Part shown: positions 1 to 5,455 of the stretch, in pieces
How positions within the stretch are numbered: position 1 is the first letter of the stretch
Layout: each line of letters starts with the position of its first letter
NCBI GenBank assembly: GCA_020438185.1
Contig: JAGQVC010000102.1
Span: 1 to 6,533, forward strand
Direction of reading: 5' to 3'
Length of the DNA: 6,533 nucleotides
Source of the DNA: Bacteroidota bacterium
Lineage (GTDB): Bacteria; Bacteroidota; Bacteroidia; M30B66
Program-made: the position numbers and the translations under genes
Notes under the pieces: model-generated
What the model saw: the letters and a program-made list of their open reading frames with translations, nothing else
Told to the model about the DNA's origin: nothing
Databases searched by the model: none

Positions 1-182
1 CAATTTATCAGGATGCTCCTGTTTCGAAAAAGTATCCTGTTGACTTCACGAATAGCAGGCTGGGCCTCAACTCTGACCTTATTGTGGTGGGCTGTTCGAC
101 AGGCATCTGAGCAAAATTTTTTATCGCTTCTGCCATGCACCGGATAATTGCATTCTATGCAATACTTCTCTGAATAAAACAT
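1..182 (-). CDS. Small Zn-ribbon protein (DUF2116-like), partial, C-terminus off the left edge
   Basis: I translated this partial frame by hand from an ATG at 182-180; 60 complete codons are visible before the window edge. The protein opens with CIEC at residues 8-11 and FCSDAC at 23-28, so it has a CxxC...CxxxC pair of knuckles (Cys8, Cys11, Cys24, Cys28), as in a zinc ribbon. Between them lies HGRSDKKFC, and after them RTAHHN and a basic stretch with REVNRILFRNRSIL. That arrangement is typical of a small cytoplasmic protein family common in Bacteroidota and usually annotated as a DUF2116-type Zn-ribbon protein. From memory of that family, the second half is a basic helical region. The function is unknown; nucleic-acid binding is a guess from the zinc ribbon and basic residues. 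The gene is divergent from ssb across a 257-bp spacer. The reading frame has no stop and the cysteine pattern is distinctive, so the gene is probably real. Confidence 0.8.
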   Translation of the reverse strand, partial: MFYSEKYCIECNYPVHGRSDKKFCSDACRTAHHNKVRVEAQPAIREVNRILFRNRSILIN

Positions 183-215
183 AATTAGATAATAATAAGA
201 TTTATAAATAAAACA

Positions 216-248
216 CGAATGTAGTGAGCAATCAGAATAATCCCACAA
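216..248 (-). promoter_or_regulatory. Candidate promoter of the Zn-ribbon gene
   Basis: Read on the minus strand, TTG (248-246) is followed after 22 bases by TACATTCG (223-216). This is one mismatch from the Bacteroidota -7 consensus TAnnTTTG, and the spacing falls within the usual range of about 17-23. The -7 box lies 33 bases before the ATG at 182. The sequence is AT-rich and the match imperfect, so this is tentative. Confidence 0.3.
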
Positions 249-366
249 ATTGTTAAAAACTTGGCTTAGCGTTGATCTTCAAAGAGGAATTTCACGTCAA
301 TAAATACAAATATCAGCTATAAACATTTATAAACGTTTCATATACGACAGACAAATTCTATCGCTC

Positions 367-374
367 TATGTTTG
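367..374 (+). promoter_or_regulatory. Candidate -7 box of the ssb promoter (TATGTTTG)
   Basis: TATGTTTG matches the Bacteroidota -7 consensus TAnnTTTG at every fixed position. I find no TTG at the expected -33 distance upstream, so only half of the promoter is recognisable. Transcription from here would give a leader of roughly 60 nucleotides before the ssb ATG at 440. The leader ends in AT-rich sequence without a Shine-Dalgarno motif, as is common in this phylum. Confidence 0.45.
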
Positions 375-439
375 CCAAAGATATCTGAGGAACGAAGGGT
401 GCACCCGTTTCTATTCATTTTTTTAACTAATAATTTATC

Positions 440-796
440 ATGAACAGTTTAAGAAATTCCGTTAGACTTATCGGAAATCTCGGGGCAAGTCCCGAAGTAA
501 AAGAATTGCCCAGCGGTAAAAAGCTGGCAAAAGTGAATATTGCTACAACTGAACGTTACAAAGACAGTGATGGCAAATTAGTCACTGAAACACACTGGCA
601 CCATTTAATTGGCTGGGGAAAGATTGCAGACTATATGATCAAGTACCTCGAGAAAGGAAATGAAGTGGTCATTCAAGGTAAACTGCTTAGCCGGTCCTAT
701 ACTGACAAAGAAGGAGTGAAGCGAAGCATTACCGAAATAAATGTTGATGAGGTGATGCGCACCGGATCGCAGAAAAACAAAATGGTTGAAGATTAA
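440..796 (+). CDS. ssb: Single-stranded DNA-binding protein, short tail-less form
   Basis: The 118-residue product is a bacterial SSB, which coats single-stranded DNA during replication, recombination and repair in the cytoplasm. The OB fold fills residues 1 to about 106. Recognisable family segments are NSVRLIGNLGASPEV (6-20), the strand ending in IATTERY (34-40), THWHHLIGWGKIADYMIKYLEKGNEV (51-76) and VIQGKLLSRSYTDKEGVKRSITEI (77-100), with aromatic residues Trp53, Trp59 and Tyr87 available for base stacking. Typical SSBs continue for 40-70 more residues in a flexible linker and end in an acidic tip close to DDDIPF that recruits partner proteins. This one stops about a dozen residues after the fold with KNKMVED, so it keeps DNA binding but lacks the partner-binding tip. 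It is probably an accessory paralogue beside a full-length housekeeping SSB. It stands alone between a divergent and a convergent gene and ends at a hairpin terminator. Confidence 0.95.
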   Translation: MNSLRNSVRLIGNLGASPEVKELPSGKKLAKVNIATTERYKDSDGKLVTETHWHHLIGWGKIADYMIKYLEKGNEVVIQGKLLSRSYTDKEGVKRSITEINVDEVMRTGSQKNKMVED

Positions 797-803
797 TCAA
801 CAA

Positions 804-867
804 GCAGAATGACCGTTGACAAACATTTATGTTGACCGAATGCTTTAATCGGTCATTCTGCATTTTT
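804..867 (+). terminator. Intrinsic terminator of ssb, with an alternative inner hairpin
   Basis: GCAGAATGACCG (804-815) is perfectly complementary to CGGTCATTCTGC (850-861), giving a 12-bp stem with a 34-nt loop, followed by TTTTT at 863-867. It lies eight bases after the ssb stop codon. The loop also contains TGACCGA (833-839), which can pair with TCGGTCA (849-855) in a competing 7-bp stem with a 9-nt loop. The structure reaches the stop codon of the convergent gene at 866. A T-tract is present only for plus-strand transcripts, so termination in the other direction is less certain. Confidence 0.75.
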
Positions 868-1318
868 ACTGACTGATTACTTTATTGTCGTCCCAAACAG
901 TAGCGCCTTCAAGAAGAAACTCTTCCAATCTGGCAGGCCCCTTCTTTATTGTAACCTTGTCAAAAAGGAAACGAACTTCACAACGAGCCTTTTCTTTCTC
1001 TTCATCAGATGCGTTTTTTCCAATACCTGATAAATATCCGATATGAGTTACGTGCCCATGGATTGTGTCAACCTGTTGTATCTCAATTTCGTACCAAGTG
1101 TCCTTAGCTCCTGATTGAACTGCGACTGTATTTTTCTTCTTATTCCAGTAAATCGTATACTCGATGGGCTTTATACCTTCTGAAAACATTCGACTTTTGC
1201 CAAGCATGGAATACCTTACTTTAGTACCGGAATATTCAAATCCTTTTTTGCTCTTTTGAGCCAGTACAGCACCGGTACTTAATAAAACTGCAATGAGCAG
1301 TAATGTTAGTCTTTTCAT
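866..1318 (-). CDS. Small secreted protein of unknown function
   Basis: The 150-residue product begins with a clear signal peptide: Lys2 and Arg3, a hydrophobic core LTLLLIAVLLSTGAV, and a likely signal peptidase I site ALA|Q after residue 20. No lipobox cysteine is present, so it should be soluble in the periplasm or exported. The mature part of about 130 residues is polar and strand-rich. It includes GFEYSGTKVRYSML (26-39), PIEYTIYWNKKKNTVAVQSG (51-70) and WYEIEIQQVDTIHGHVTHIGYL (75-96), then a charged helix-like stretch DEEKEKARCEVRF (105-117) with the only cysteine (Cys113). I recognise no family. Strand density suggests a small beta-sandwich or barrel, which is inference only. The gene is single, convergent with ssb and divergent from the membrane-protein gene at 1426. 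The intact frame, signal peptide and a matching -7 box upstream argue for a real gene. Confidence 0.8.
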   Translation of the reverse strand: MKRLTLLLIAVLLSTGAVLAQKSKKGFEYSGTKVRYSMLGKSRMFSEGIKPIEYTIYWNKKKNTVAVQSGAKDTWYEIEIQQVDTIHGHVTHIGYLSGIGKNASDEEKEKARCEVRFLFDKVTIKKGPARLEEFLLEGATVWDDNKVISQ

Positions 1319-1334
1319 TGGTCAGGTTTGTCCT

Positions 1335-1342
1335 CAAAAATA
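1335..1342 (-). promoter_or_regulatory. Candidate -7 box for the small secreted protein gene (TATTTTTG)
   Basis: On the minus strand TATTTTTG fits TAnnTTTG exactly and ends 16 bases before the ATG at 1318, implying a very short leader. A clear TTG is missing at the -33 distance; only TTCTGG is found about 16 bases upstream of the box. The site lies back to back with the plus-strand promoter candidate at 1373-1404. Confidence 0.45.
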
Positions 1343-1372
1343 GACATTTTGTGCTTACCAGAATATCGTTGG

Positions 1373-1404
1373 TTGAGTGAAAGCAAAAAATATTGCTACC
1401 TTTC
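1373..1404 (+). promoter_or_regulatory. Candidate promoter of the membrane-protein gene
   Basis: TTG at 1373-1375 is followed after 21 bases by TACCTTTC at 1397-1404, which differs from TAnnTTTG only in the last base. Spacing suits the Bacteroidota housekeeping promoter. The -7 box lies 21 bases before the ATG at 1426. Confidence 0.5.
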
Positions 1405-1425
1405 CGGACAACAATCTGAAGCCGA

Positions 1426-1929
1426 ATGAATATTAAACCTGAGATCAGGTACGGAATATTGGGAGCAACAGGCCTTATTCTCTGGACAATCATCCAATAT
1501 TTTGCAGGCTTCCACACGAGCAGGTTGTATTGGGGACAGTTTTCCGGTTATTTCATTCATGTCATCATTTTTTACACACTTTTAAAAGGACTCAAAGAGA
1601 AATATCATGATAATCCGGGCATTTTCTCGTTAAGAAAAGGATTACGAGAGGGAGTTATTCAGCTATTTATAACAGCAATTCCGGCTTCAGCCTTCATGTT
1701 TATTTACGATTATAAGCTGAATCCACTTTGGGTAGAAAACATGATTGAGTATCAAAGGCATCATGGATTCTCAACCGGGTTCTTTTTAAAATTCGCTAAT
1801 GATCCTGCCGCTCAGGCAATCGTGCTGAGTAATACGGAAACGCACCTTTGCATTTACTTTCTAACTATTCTGAGTGCTGGTGCAAGTATGGCTTTCATGA
1901 TAAGCGCCTACCTGATCTCAAGGAAGTAA
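1426..1929 (+). CDS. Four-helix integral membrane protein, DUF4199-like
   Basis: The 167-residue product is very hydrophobic and has four likely membrane helices: about 9-28 (YGILGATGLILWTIIQYFAG), 38-55 (FSGYFIHVIIFYTLLKGL), 76-95 (GVIQLFITAIPASAFMFIYD) and 142-163 (LCIYFLTILSAGASMAFMISAY). There is no separate signal peptide; the first helix begins right after KPEIR. A basic cytoplasmic-type loop with SLRKGLREG (68-76) separates helices 2 and 3. An extended polar loop, VENMIEYQRHHGFSTGFFLKFANDPAAQ (102-129), lies between helices 3 and 4. Length, four-helix layout and the motif around LRKGLREGVIQ resemble the DUF4199 family of Bacteroidota inner-membrane proteins, whose function is unknown. 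This is recalled similarity, not a search result. The gene ends only 3 bp from the stop codon of the convergent downstream gene. Confidence 0.8.
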   Translation: MNIKPEIRYGILGATGLILWTIIQYFAGFHTSRLYWGQFSGYFIHVIIFYTLLKGLKEKYHDNPGIFSLRKGLREGVIQLFITAIPASAFMFIYDYKLNPLWVENMIEYQRHHGFSTGFFLKFANDPAAQAIVLSNTETHLCIYFLTILSAGASMAFMISAYLISRK

Positions 1930-1932
1930 TTA

Positions 1933-3036
1933 TTAAAATTTAATTCCGGCCTCGATTTTTAGACCGATATCCGATTTGTATACATCGGAATTGAGAATAC
2001 GCTCATACACGCCTGCACCAAGGAAGAATCCAAGCTTTCCGCGTGACATAAAGTAAAAGTTCTGGCTAGCCTCTCCTCCGAATACTATTCCGCTTGATTC
2101 TGTAATAGTACCATCCAGGTTATTTCTTTGCAATTTTTCGTACGTTCCGATTGCACTCAGACCAAGGAAAAAGTTAAAGTCTTCTCCTAATTTCTTTATA
2201 GCGCCGGATCCTATTTTAGCATAAGAAAACCTGAGTTGATATTTTTCATTGTAACCGGCACGCACAAAAAGAGCCGGGTCTATAGTAAGTCTGTCAATCG
2301 AAACAACAAGGGGAATCATGAGCCCTTTTCTTTGCCGGGTAGAATAACCAATATATGAGGCTCCCCAACCTTCTGCATTTGTCCCGAAGGCAGCGTTGGC
2401 AATCAACAAATTAACCCATGCAATATCATCCGGTGTGAGTGTATTTCCAATAATCTGGGATTGTGTTGCGAGTATGGTGTTGGCATCTACAAATTCCGGA
2501 TTAACAGACTGATAACCGGAATTGTTAAACGCTACCAAAACATTCTCCAGCACTTTCCTTATTCGTCTTTCATGTCCTGAAGTAACGTCGAGCGCACTTT
2601 CTTCGGCAATTGACTCGGTTTCGAAAACTTTTCCCAGTTGATTTCCCTTTCTGATATAAAATTCAACCTTTATCTCTGCTTTGCCGGTTTCGGTTGCACC
2701 GTTTGTTTTTTCTGAAATATGAAAAAATACCACACGCATTACAACAGGGGTTGTAGTGGTGTCTTTGTCCAGTGCATTATTGTAGAAATCTGTAAGCGAT
2801 TTTGTTACCCCTCCCTTCAGGTCTGCTCTTATTTTTTTGTTAAAAGCCCCCTTCATCACAAAGCCTATGTCGCTTTTATTTCCCCTGCCATCCACAACAG
2901 ATTCAATGTAAAAATCCTGCTTAGGCAGAGGAATAAGCGTATTTTTCAACTCAATAATCTCATTCTGAGCCAAAAGAGAATCTGACGAGATTATAATTAT
3001 AGCAAATAAGAAAAGCCTCTTTATTGATTTCAACAC
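1933..3036 (-). CDS. Secreted, probably outer-membrane-associated protein of unknown function
   Basis: The 367-residue product starts at a GTG codon (3036-3034). An in-frame TAA lies directly before it, so no longer form is possible. The N-terminus KSIKRLFLFAIIIISSDSLLA is a good signal peptide, with cleavage likely after Ala23 (LLA|Q). The first mature half (about 24-180) is a mixed domain with VVDGRGNKSDIGFVMKG (47-63), a strand PVVMRVVFFHISE (97-109), EIKVEFYIRKG (121-131) and a helix ERRIRKVLENVLVAF (156-170). The V-D-x-R...IG segment recalls YajG-like lipoprotein domains, but only weakly. The second half (about 222-367) is a run of alternating aromatic and polar strands, such as FVRAGYNEKYQLRFSYAKIG (257-276) and GKLGFFLGAGVY (333-344). 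It ends in GIKF with a terminal Phe, as in many outer-membrane beta-barrels, but it seems short for a full barrel. I cannot name a family. It has its own promoter in the 70-bp gap after the DUF4476 gene. Confidence 0.85.
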   Translation of the reverse strand: MLKSIKRLFLFAIIIISSDSLLAQNEIIELKNTLIPLPKQDFYIESVVDGRGNKSDIGFVMKGAFNKKIRADLKGGVTKSLTDFYNNALDKDTTTTPVVMRVVFFHISEKTNGATETGKAEIKVEFYIRKGNQLGKVFETESIAEESALDVTSGHERRIRKVLENVLVAFNNSGYQSVNPEFVDANTILATQSQIIGNTLTPDDIAWVNLLIANAAFGTNAEGWGASYIGYSTRQRKGLMIPLVVSIDRLTIDPALFVRAGYNEKYQLRFSYAKIGSGAIKKLGEDFNFFLGLSAIGTYEKLQRNNLDGTITESSGIVFGGEASQNFYFMSRGKLGFFLGAGVYERILNSDVYKSDIGLKIEAGIKF

Positions 3037-3059
3037 TTAACTCTTTCTTTAAAGGTGCC

Positions 3060-3089
3060 CAAAAGTAGCACGCATGTTTTAATTTACAA
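3060..3089 (-). promoter_or_regulatory. Promoter of the gene starting at 3036
   Basis: On the minus strand TTG (3089-3087) is followed after 19 bases by TACTTTTG (3067-3060), matching both elements and the spacing of the Bacteroidota housekeeping promoter. The -7 box ends 23 bases before the GTG start. A purine-rich stretch AAAGAAAGAG lies just ahead of the start codon. This is the best promoter in the window and suggests the gene is transcribed independently of the DUF4476 gene upstream. Confidence 0.75.
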
Positions 3090-3106
3090 GTCAATTAATA
3101 ATTTGA

Positions 3107-4216
3107 TTATGGATTCGCAGCAATGTAATTGCTTAAAGCCTGCCTGTCCATTGAGGAATTGAACAGCGGGCTAATTTCGAAATAATAATTGTTCTTATCT
3201 GTCACATACTTATATGCAAACTTGCTGATTTCCAGCTTATCAGAACCTGAATTGAACAAAGACACAATTTGTTTAATCTGAGATGAAACATAACAATTAT
3301 AATTTGGTAATTGATTCTTCACAATCTGCATTCTGCTTGAAGAGCTTCCTTCCAGGGCAAATGAACTTTTCATTCGGTTAAAAGTCTGTTCTGATAGTTC
3401 GCAAGGAACCGGAACAGGCATTCCAACAGTTGCCCTTTGGTTAGCTATGTAATCAGTAAGCATCTGTTTGTTCGGGATATGAGCGAAAACCTGAGTGGAT
3501 GCATCAAAATTTCCCTCATCGTAAACTGCTTCATAAGCCCTAACCAAAAGATTGTAACGATTTTGCTCAAGCTGCAGAAGGGTTGAAAGTTTCATAGCCT
3601 GAGTGGTTGTAAAGCAAACAGTTCCAGCCAGGTTCATAGCGGCATCATACTTTTCAGCTTCGCTTGGTTTGGCGGCAATTTCACGCACAAAAACAGTAAA
3701 ATCGGTGGCAGCTAAAGGATATGCGCATTTGTGAAGGCCTTGATAATTTGAATGATCAGGATAGTTTAGAGCAGGAAAATTGACTTGAACAGGAGCCTGA
3801 ATAACCGGTGTAGAGGGATTGACCCCGGTAGGTTCATCCTGCCGGATAAAATCATAAAAAACGAATGCCGTCGAGAAATAAGCAAAACTGTTTAACAACT
3901 CGTATGAATCCTGCTTATTCATTAACGAAGGGTAAGCCTTCATAGCCAGATCGAGACGGTCAGCATCTTCTCCAAAAAATGACATGATTTCAATTAGTTG
4001 AGATGTGTTCAAGCAGCCATTTGTTACGACTCTTTTGGCAGCGTTGAATCGCTCTGCAGGATTGACGTTTGATGCGATATTTCTTTTAGCCTGCTGAAAT
4101 TGAATAGAAGACATGGCTGTAGTGCACGGAGGACGGCGGTTTTGTTGCGCCTGAATTGAGAAACCCGTTGTAGAAATTACGAATAGAAACGCTGGAATTA
4201 TTTTGTTGAAACGCAT
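3107..4216 (-). CDS. Secreted protein with three DUF4476 repeats
   Basis: The 369-residue product has a signal peptide (RFNKIIPAFLFVISTTGFSIQA, cleavage likely after Ala23). It then carries three homologous repeats of roughly 90-95 residues: about 31-125, 164-260 and 272-367. Repeats 1 and 2 are joined by a Pro-rich linker (about 127-163) and repeats 2 and 3 by a short one (RATVGMPVPVP). Each repeat runs as Cys, an F-x-x-(F/A/M) helix, a helix before a second Cys, then S/T-x-Q followed by a helix and L-x-x-(F/L), a (R/K)(L/Y)-x-(L/I) segment leading into A-Y, and a closing D-Y-I or N-Y-I helix. This is the layout of the DUF4476 domain of Bacteroidota, whose function is unknown. The only six cysteines are Cys31/68, Cys164/201 and Cys272/308, one pair per repeat with spacings of 37, 37 and 36, which suggests one disulfide per repeat. 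It should be periplasmic or exported. It is divergent from gcvT. Confidence 0.88.
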   Translation of the reverse strand: MRFNKIIPAFLFVISTTGFSIQAQQNRRPPCTTAMSSIQFQQAKRNIASNVNPAERFNAAKRVVTNGCLNTSQLIEIMSFFGEDADRLDLAMKAYPSLMNKQDSYELLNSFAYFSTAFVFYDFIRQDEPTGVNPSTPVIQAPVQVNFPALNYPDHSNYQGLHKCAYPLAATDFTVFVREIAAKPSEAEKYDAAMNLAGTVCFTTTQAMKLSTLLQLEQNRYNLLVRAYEAVYDEGNFDASTQVFAHIPNKQMLTDYIANQRATVGMPVPVPCELSEQTFNRMKSSFALEGSSSSRMQIVKNQLPNYNCYVSSQIKQIVSLFNSGSDKLEISKFAYKYVTDKNNYYFEISPLFNSSMDRQALSNYIAANP

Positions 4217-4229
4217 GACAATTTAAATC

Positions 4230-4295
4230 GGATGCCAATTTACACATTCATTTTAAGCAATAACAGTGTTAACTGATTTAGCTAAAACGGCATCC
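4230..4295. repeat. 7-bp inverted repeat spanning the divergent DUF4476/gcvT spacer
   Basis: GGATGCC at 4230-4236 and its exact complement GGCATCC at 4289-4295 flank the AT-rich core of the spacer, with 52 bases between them. One arm lies 13 bases from the DUF4476 start codon and the other 12 bases from the gcvT -7 box. Between them CAGT-GTTA-ACTG (4264-4275) forms a small second palindrome. Placement is suggestive of an operator pair, but arms this short can arise by chance. Confidence 0.25.
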
Positions 4296-4307
4296 CTGAA
4301 ATATGTT

Positions 4308-4315
4308 TAGTTTTG
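4308..4315 (+). promoter_or_regulatory. Candidate -7 box of the gcvT operon (TAGTTTTG)
   Basis: TAGTTTTG fits TAnnTTTG at all fixed positions and is followed by C, a common extension of the motif. A -33 TTG is not evident. Transcription would begin around 4320-4325, giving a leader of some 10-15 nucleotides before the ATG at 4336. The box lies downstream of the ATG at 4303, which argues that the earlier ATG is not used. Confidence 0.55.
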
Positions 4316-4335
4316 CTTTCTCAAATTTGAAAACT

Positions 4336-5436
4336 ATGGAAACCGGACATGCAGTTAAACAAACTCCTTTTTATAAGATGCACCTTAACCTTGGCGCGAG
4401 GATGTTGCCATTTGCCGGGTATGACATGCCAATTAAATATAAAGGTGTGAATGAGGAGCATGAATGTGTGAGAAACCATGCCGGTTTATTTGATGTAAGT
4501 CATATGGGTGAATTTATTTTAAGGGGGCCTAATGCACTAGACTTAATCCAAAAGACAACCTCGAACGATGCATCGAAGCTTTTTGACGGGAAAGTTCAAT
4601 ATTCCTGTTTCCCTAACCATGAAGGAGGGATTGTTGACGACCTACTTGTATACCGAATCAAAGAAGAGCAATACATGCTGGTTGTGAATGCTTCAAACAT
4701 AGAGAAAGATTGGAACTGGTTAAAAGAAAATGATGAATGGAATGTTGACATGGAAGACATTTCGGATCGGACTGCCTTGCTGGCTTTGCAGGGTCCGATG
4801 GCAACTCTGATTCTGAATCCCTTATGTGATTTTGATGTAAGCGAATTGAGTTACTACACATTCAGAAAAGGAAGTTTGTGTGGGATAAATAACGTTTTGA
4901 TTTCGGCTACGGGATATACTGGTGCCGGAGGCTATGAAATTTATTTTGATTCCGGGAATGCCGAAAAAATCTGGGTTGAATTGATGAAGGCAGGGGAAAA
5001 ATACGGACTTCAACCTGCCGGACTTGCAGCAAGAGATACTTTGCGACTTGAAATGGGTTTTTGTTTATACGGAAACGACATCGATGACACAACATCACCA
5101 ATAGAAGCCGGGCTGGGCTGGATTACTAAATTTACCAAAGAATTTAATAACAATGTTTCTCTGAGGAAGCAAAAAGAAGAAGGTGTATTAAAAAAATTGG
5201 TTGGCTTTGAACTAACTGAACGCGGGGTTCCAAGAAAAGATTACGAAATTGTTAATCAAGATGGTAATAAAATCGGAATCGTCACATCTGGTACTATGGC
5301 TCCTTCGCTGAAGAAAGCTATAGGTATGGGCTACGTTTCTGCAAATTACTCAAAGCCTGATTCAGAAATATTTATTTTGATAAGAGATAAACTGGTACCT
5401 GCCAAAGTAGTCACTTTACCTTTTTACAAAGGATAA
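4336..5436 (+). CDS. gcvT: Aminomethyltransferase, T-protein of the glycine cleavage system
   Basis: GcvT takes the aminomethyl group held on lipoylated H-protein and transfers its methylene carbon to tetrahydrofolate, releasing ammonia and 5,10-methylene-THF. It acts in the cytoplasm with P-, H- and L-proteins. I place the start at ATG 4336 (366 residues), because the 11 extra residues from ATG 4303 would be encoded across a perfect -7 box and families normally begin close to the TPFYKMH segment. Landmarks are GARMLPFAGYDMPI (20-32), GLFDVSHMGEF (50-60), GGIVDDLLVYR (97-107, holding the conserved Asp of the folate site), ALQGP (150-154), ATGYTGAGGYEIYF (191-204), PAGLAARDTLRLEMGFCLYGND (227-248), SPIEAGLGWIT (254-264) and TSGTMAPSLKKAIGMGYV (317-334). 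All core motifs are present and length is normal. gcvP and gcvH are not in the window, which is usual for Bacteroidota. comB follows after 19 bp. Confidence 0.96.
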   Translation: METGHAVKQTPFYKMHLNLGARMLPFAGYDMPIKYKGVNEEHECVRNHAGLFDVSHMGEFILRGPNALDLIQKTTSNDASKLFDGKVQYSCFPNHEGGIVDDLLVYRIKEEQYMLVVNASNIEKDWNWLKENDEWNVDMEDISDRTALLALQGPMATLILNPLCDFDVSELSYYTFRKGSLCGINNVLISATGYTGAGGYEIYFDSGNAEKIWVELMKAGEKYGLQPAGLAARDTLRLEMGFCLYGNDIDDTTSPIEAGLGWITKFTKEFNNNVSLRKQKEEGVLKKLVGFELTERGVPRKDYEIVNQDGNKIGIVTSGTMAPSLKKAIGMGYVSANYSKPDSEIFILIRDKLVPAKVVTLPFYKG

Positions 5437-5455
5437 CAATCAGATTGTTCTTCGG

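Larger units (their letters stand above)
183..439. other. AT-rich divergent intergenic spacer without a recognisable gene
   Basis: This 257-bp stretch separates the minus-strand Zn-ribbon gene from ssb. I see no convincing open frame, tRNA or structured RNA in it. It holds a candidate minus-strand promoter near 216-248 and a perfect TAnnTTTG box on the plus strand at 367-374. The remainder is AT-rich sequence with short near-repeats such as ATAAACATTTATAAACG around 318-335, which I do not interpret further. Confidence 0.6.

Noticed and set aside
1236..1517. Minus-strand open frame of 93 codons overlapping two genes
   Set aside because: It overlaps the signal peptide region of the secreted protein gene and the start of the membrane-protein gene, lacks any recognisable motif, and reads like a chance frame.
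2719..2985. Plus-strand open frame of 88 codons inside the gene at 1933-3036
   Set aside because: It lies wholly within a well-supported antisense gene, has no promoter-like sequence or family motif, and its composition looks like translated antisense.
3091..3106. AT-rich imperfect palindrome after the DUF4476 gene stop codon, considered as a terminator
   Set aside because: The stem would consist almost only of A-T pairs with a bulge and no following T-tract, and such symmetry is common in AT-rich DNA.
4235..4260. Possible minus-strand promoter for the DUF4476 gene (TTG, 15 bases, TAAATTGG)
   Set aside because: The -7 box has one mismatch and the spacing of 15 is shorter than the usual 17-23, so the match is too weak to list. 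The true promoter is probably somewhere in this spacer.
4658..5101. Three overlapping minus-strand frames inside gcvT
   Set aside because: They sit antisense to highly conserved gcvT coding sequence, are short, and resemble no protein family.
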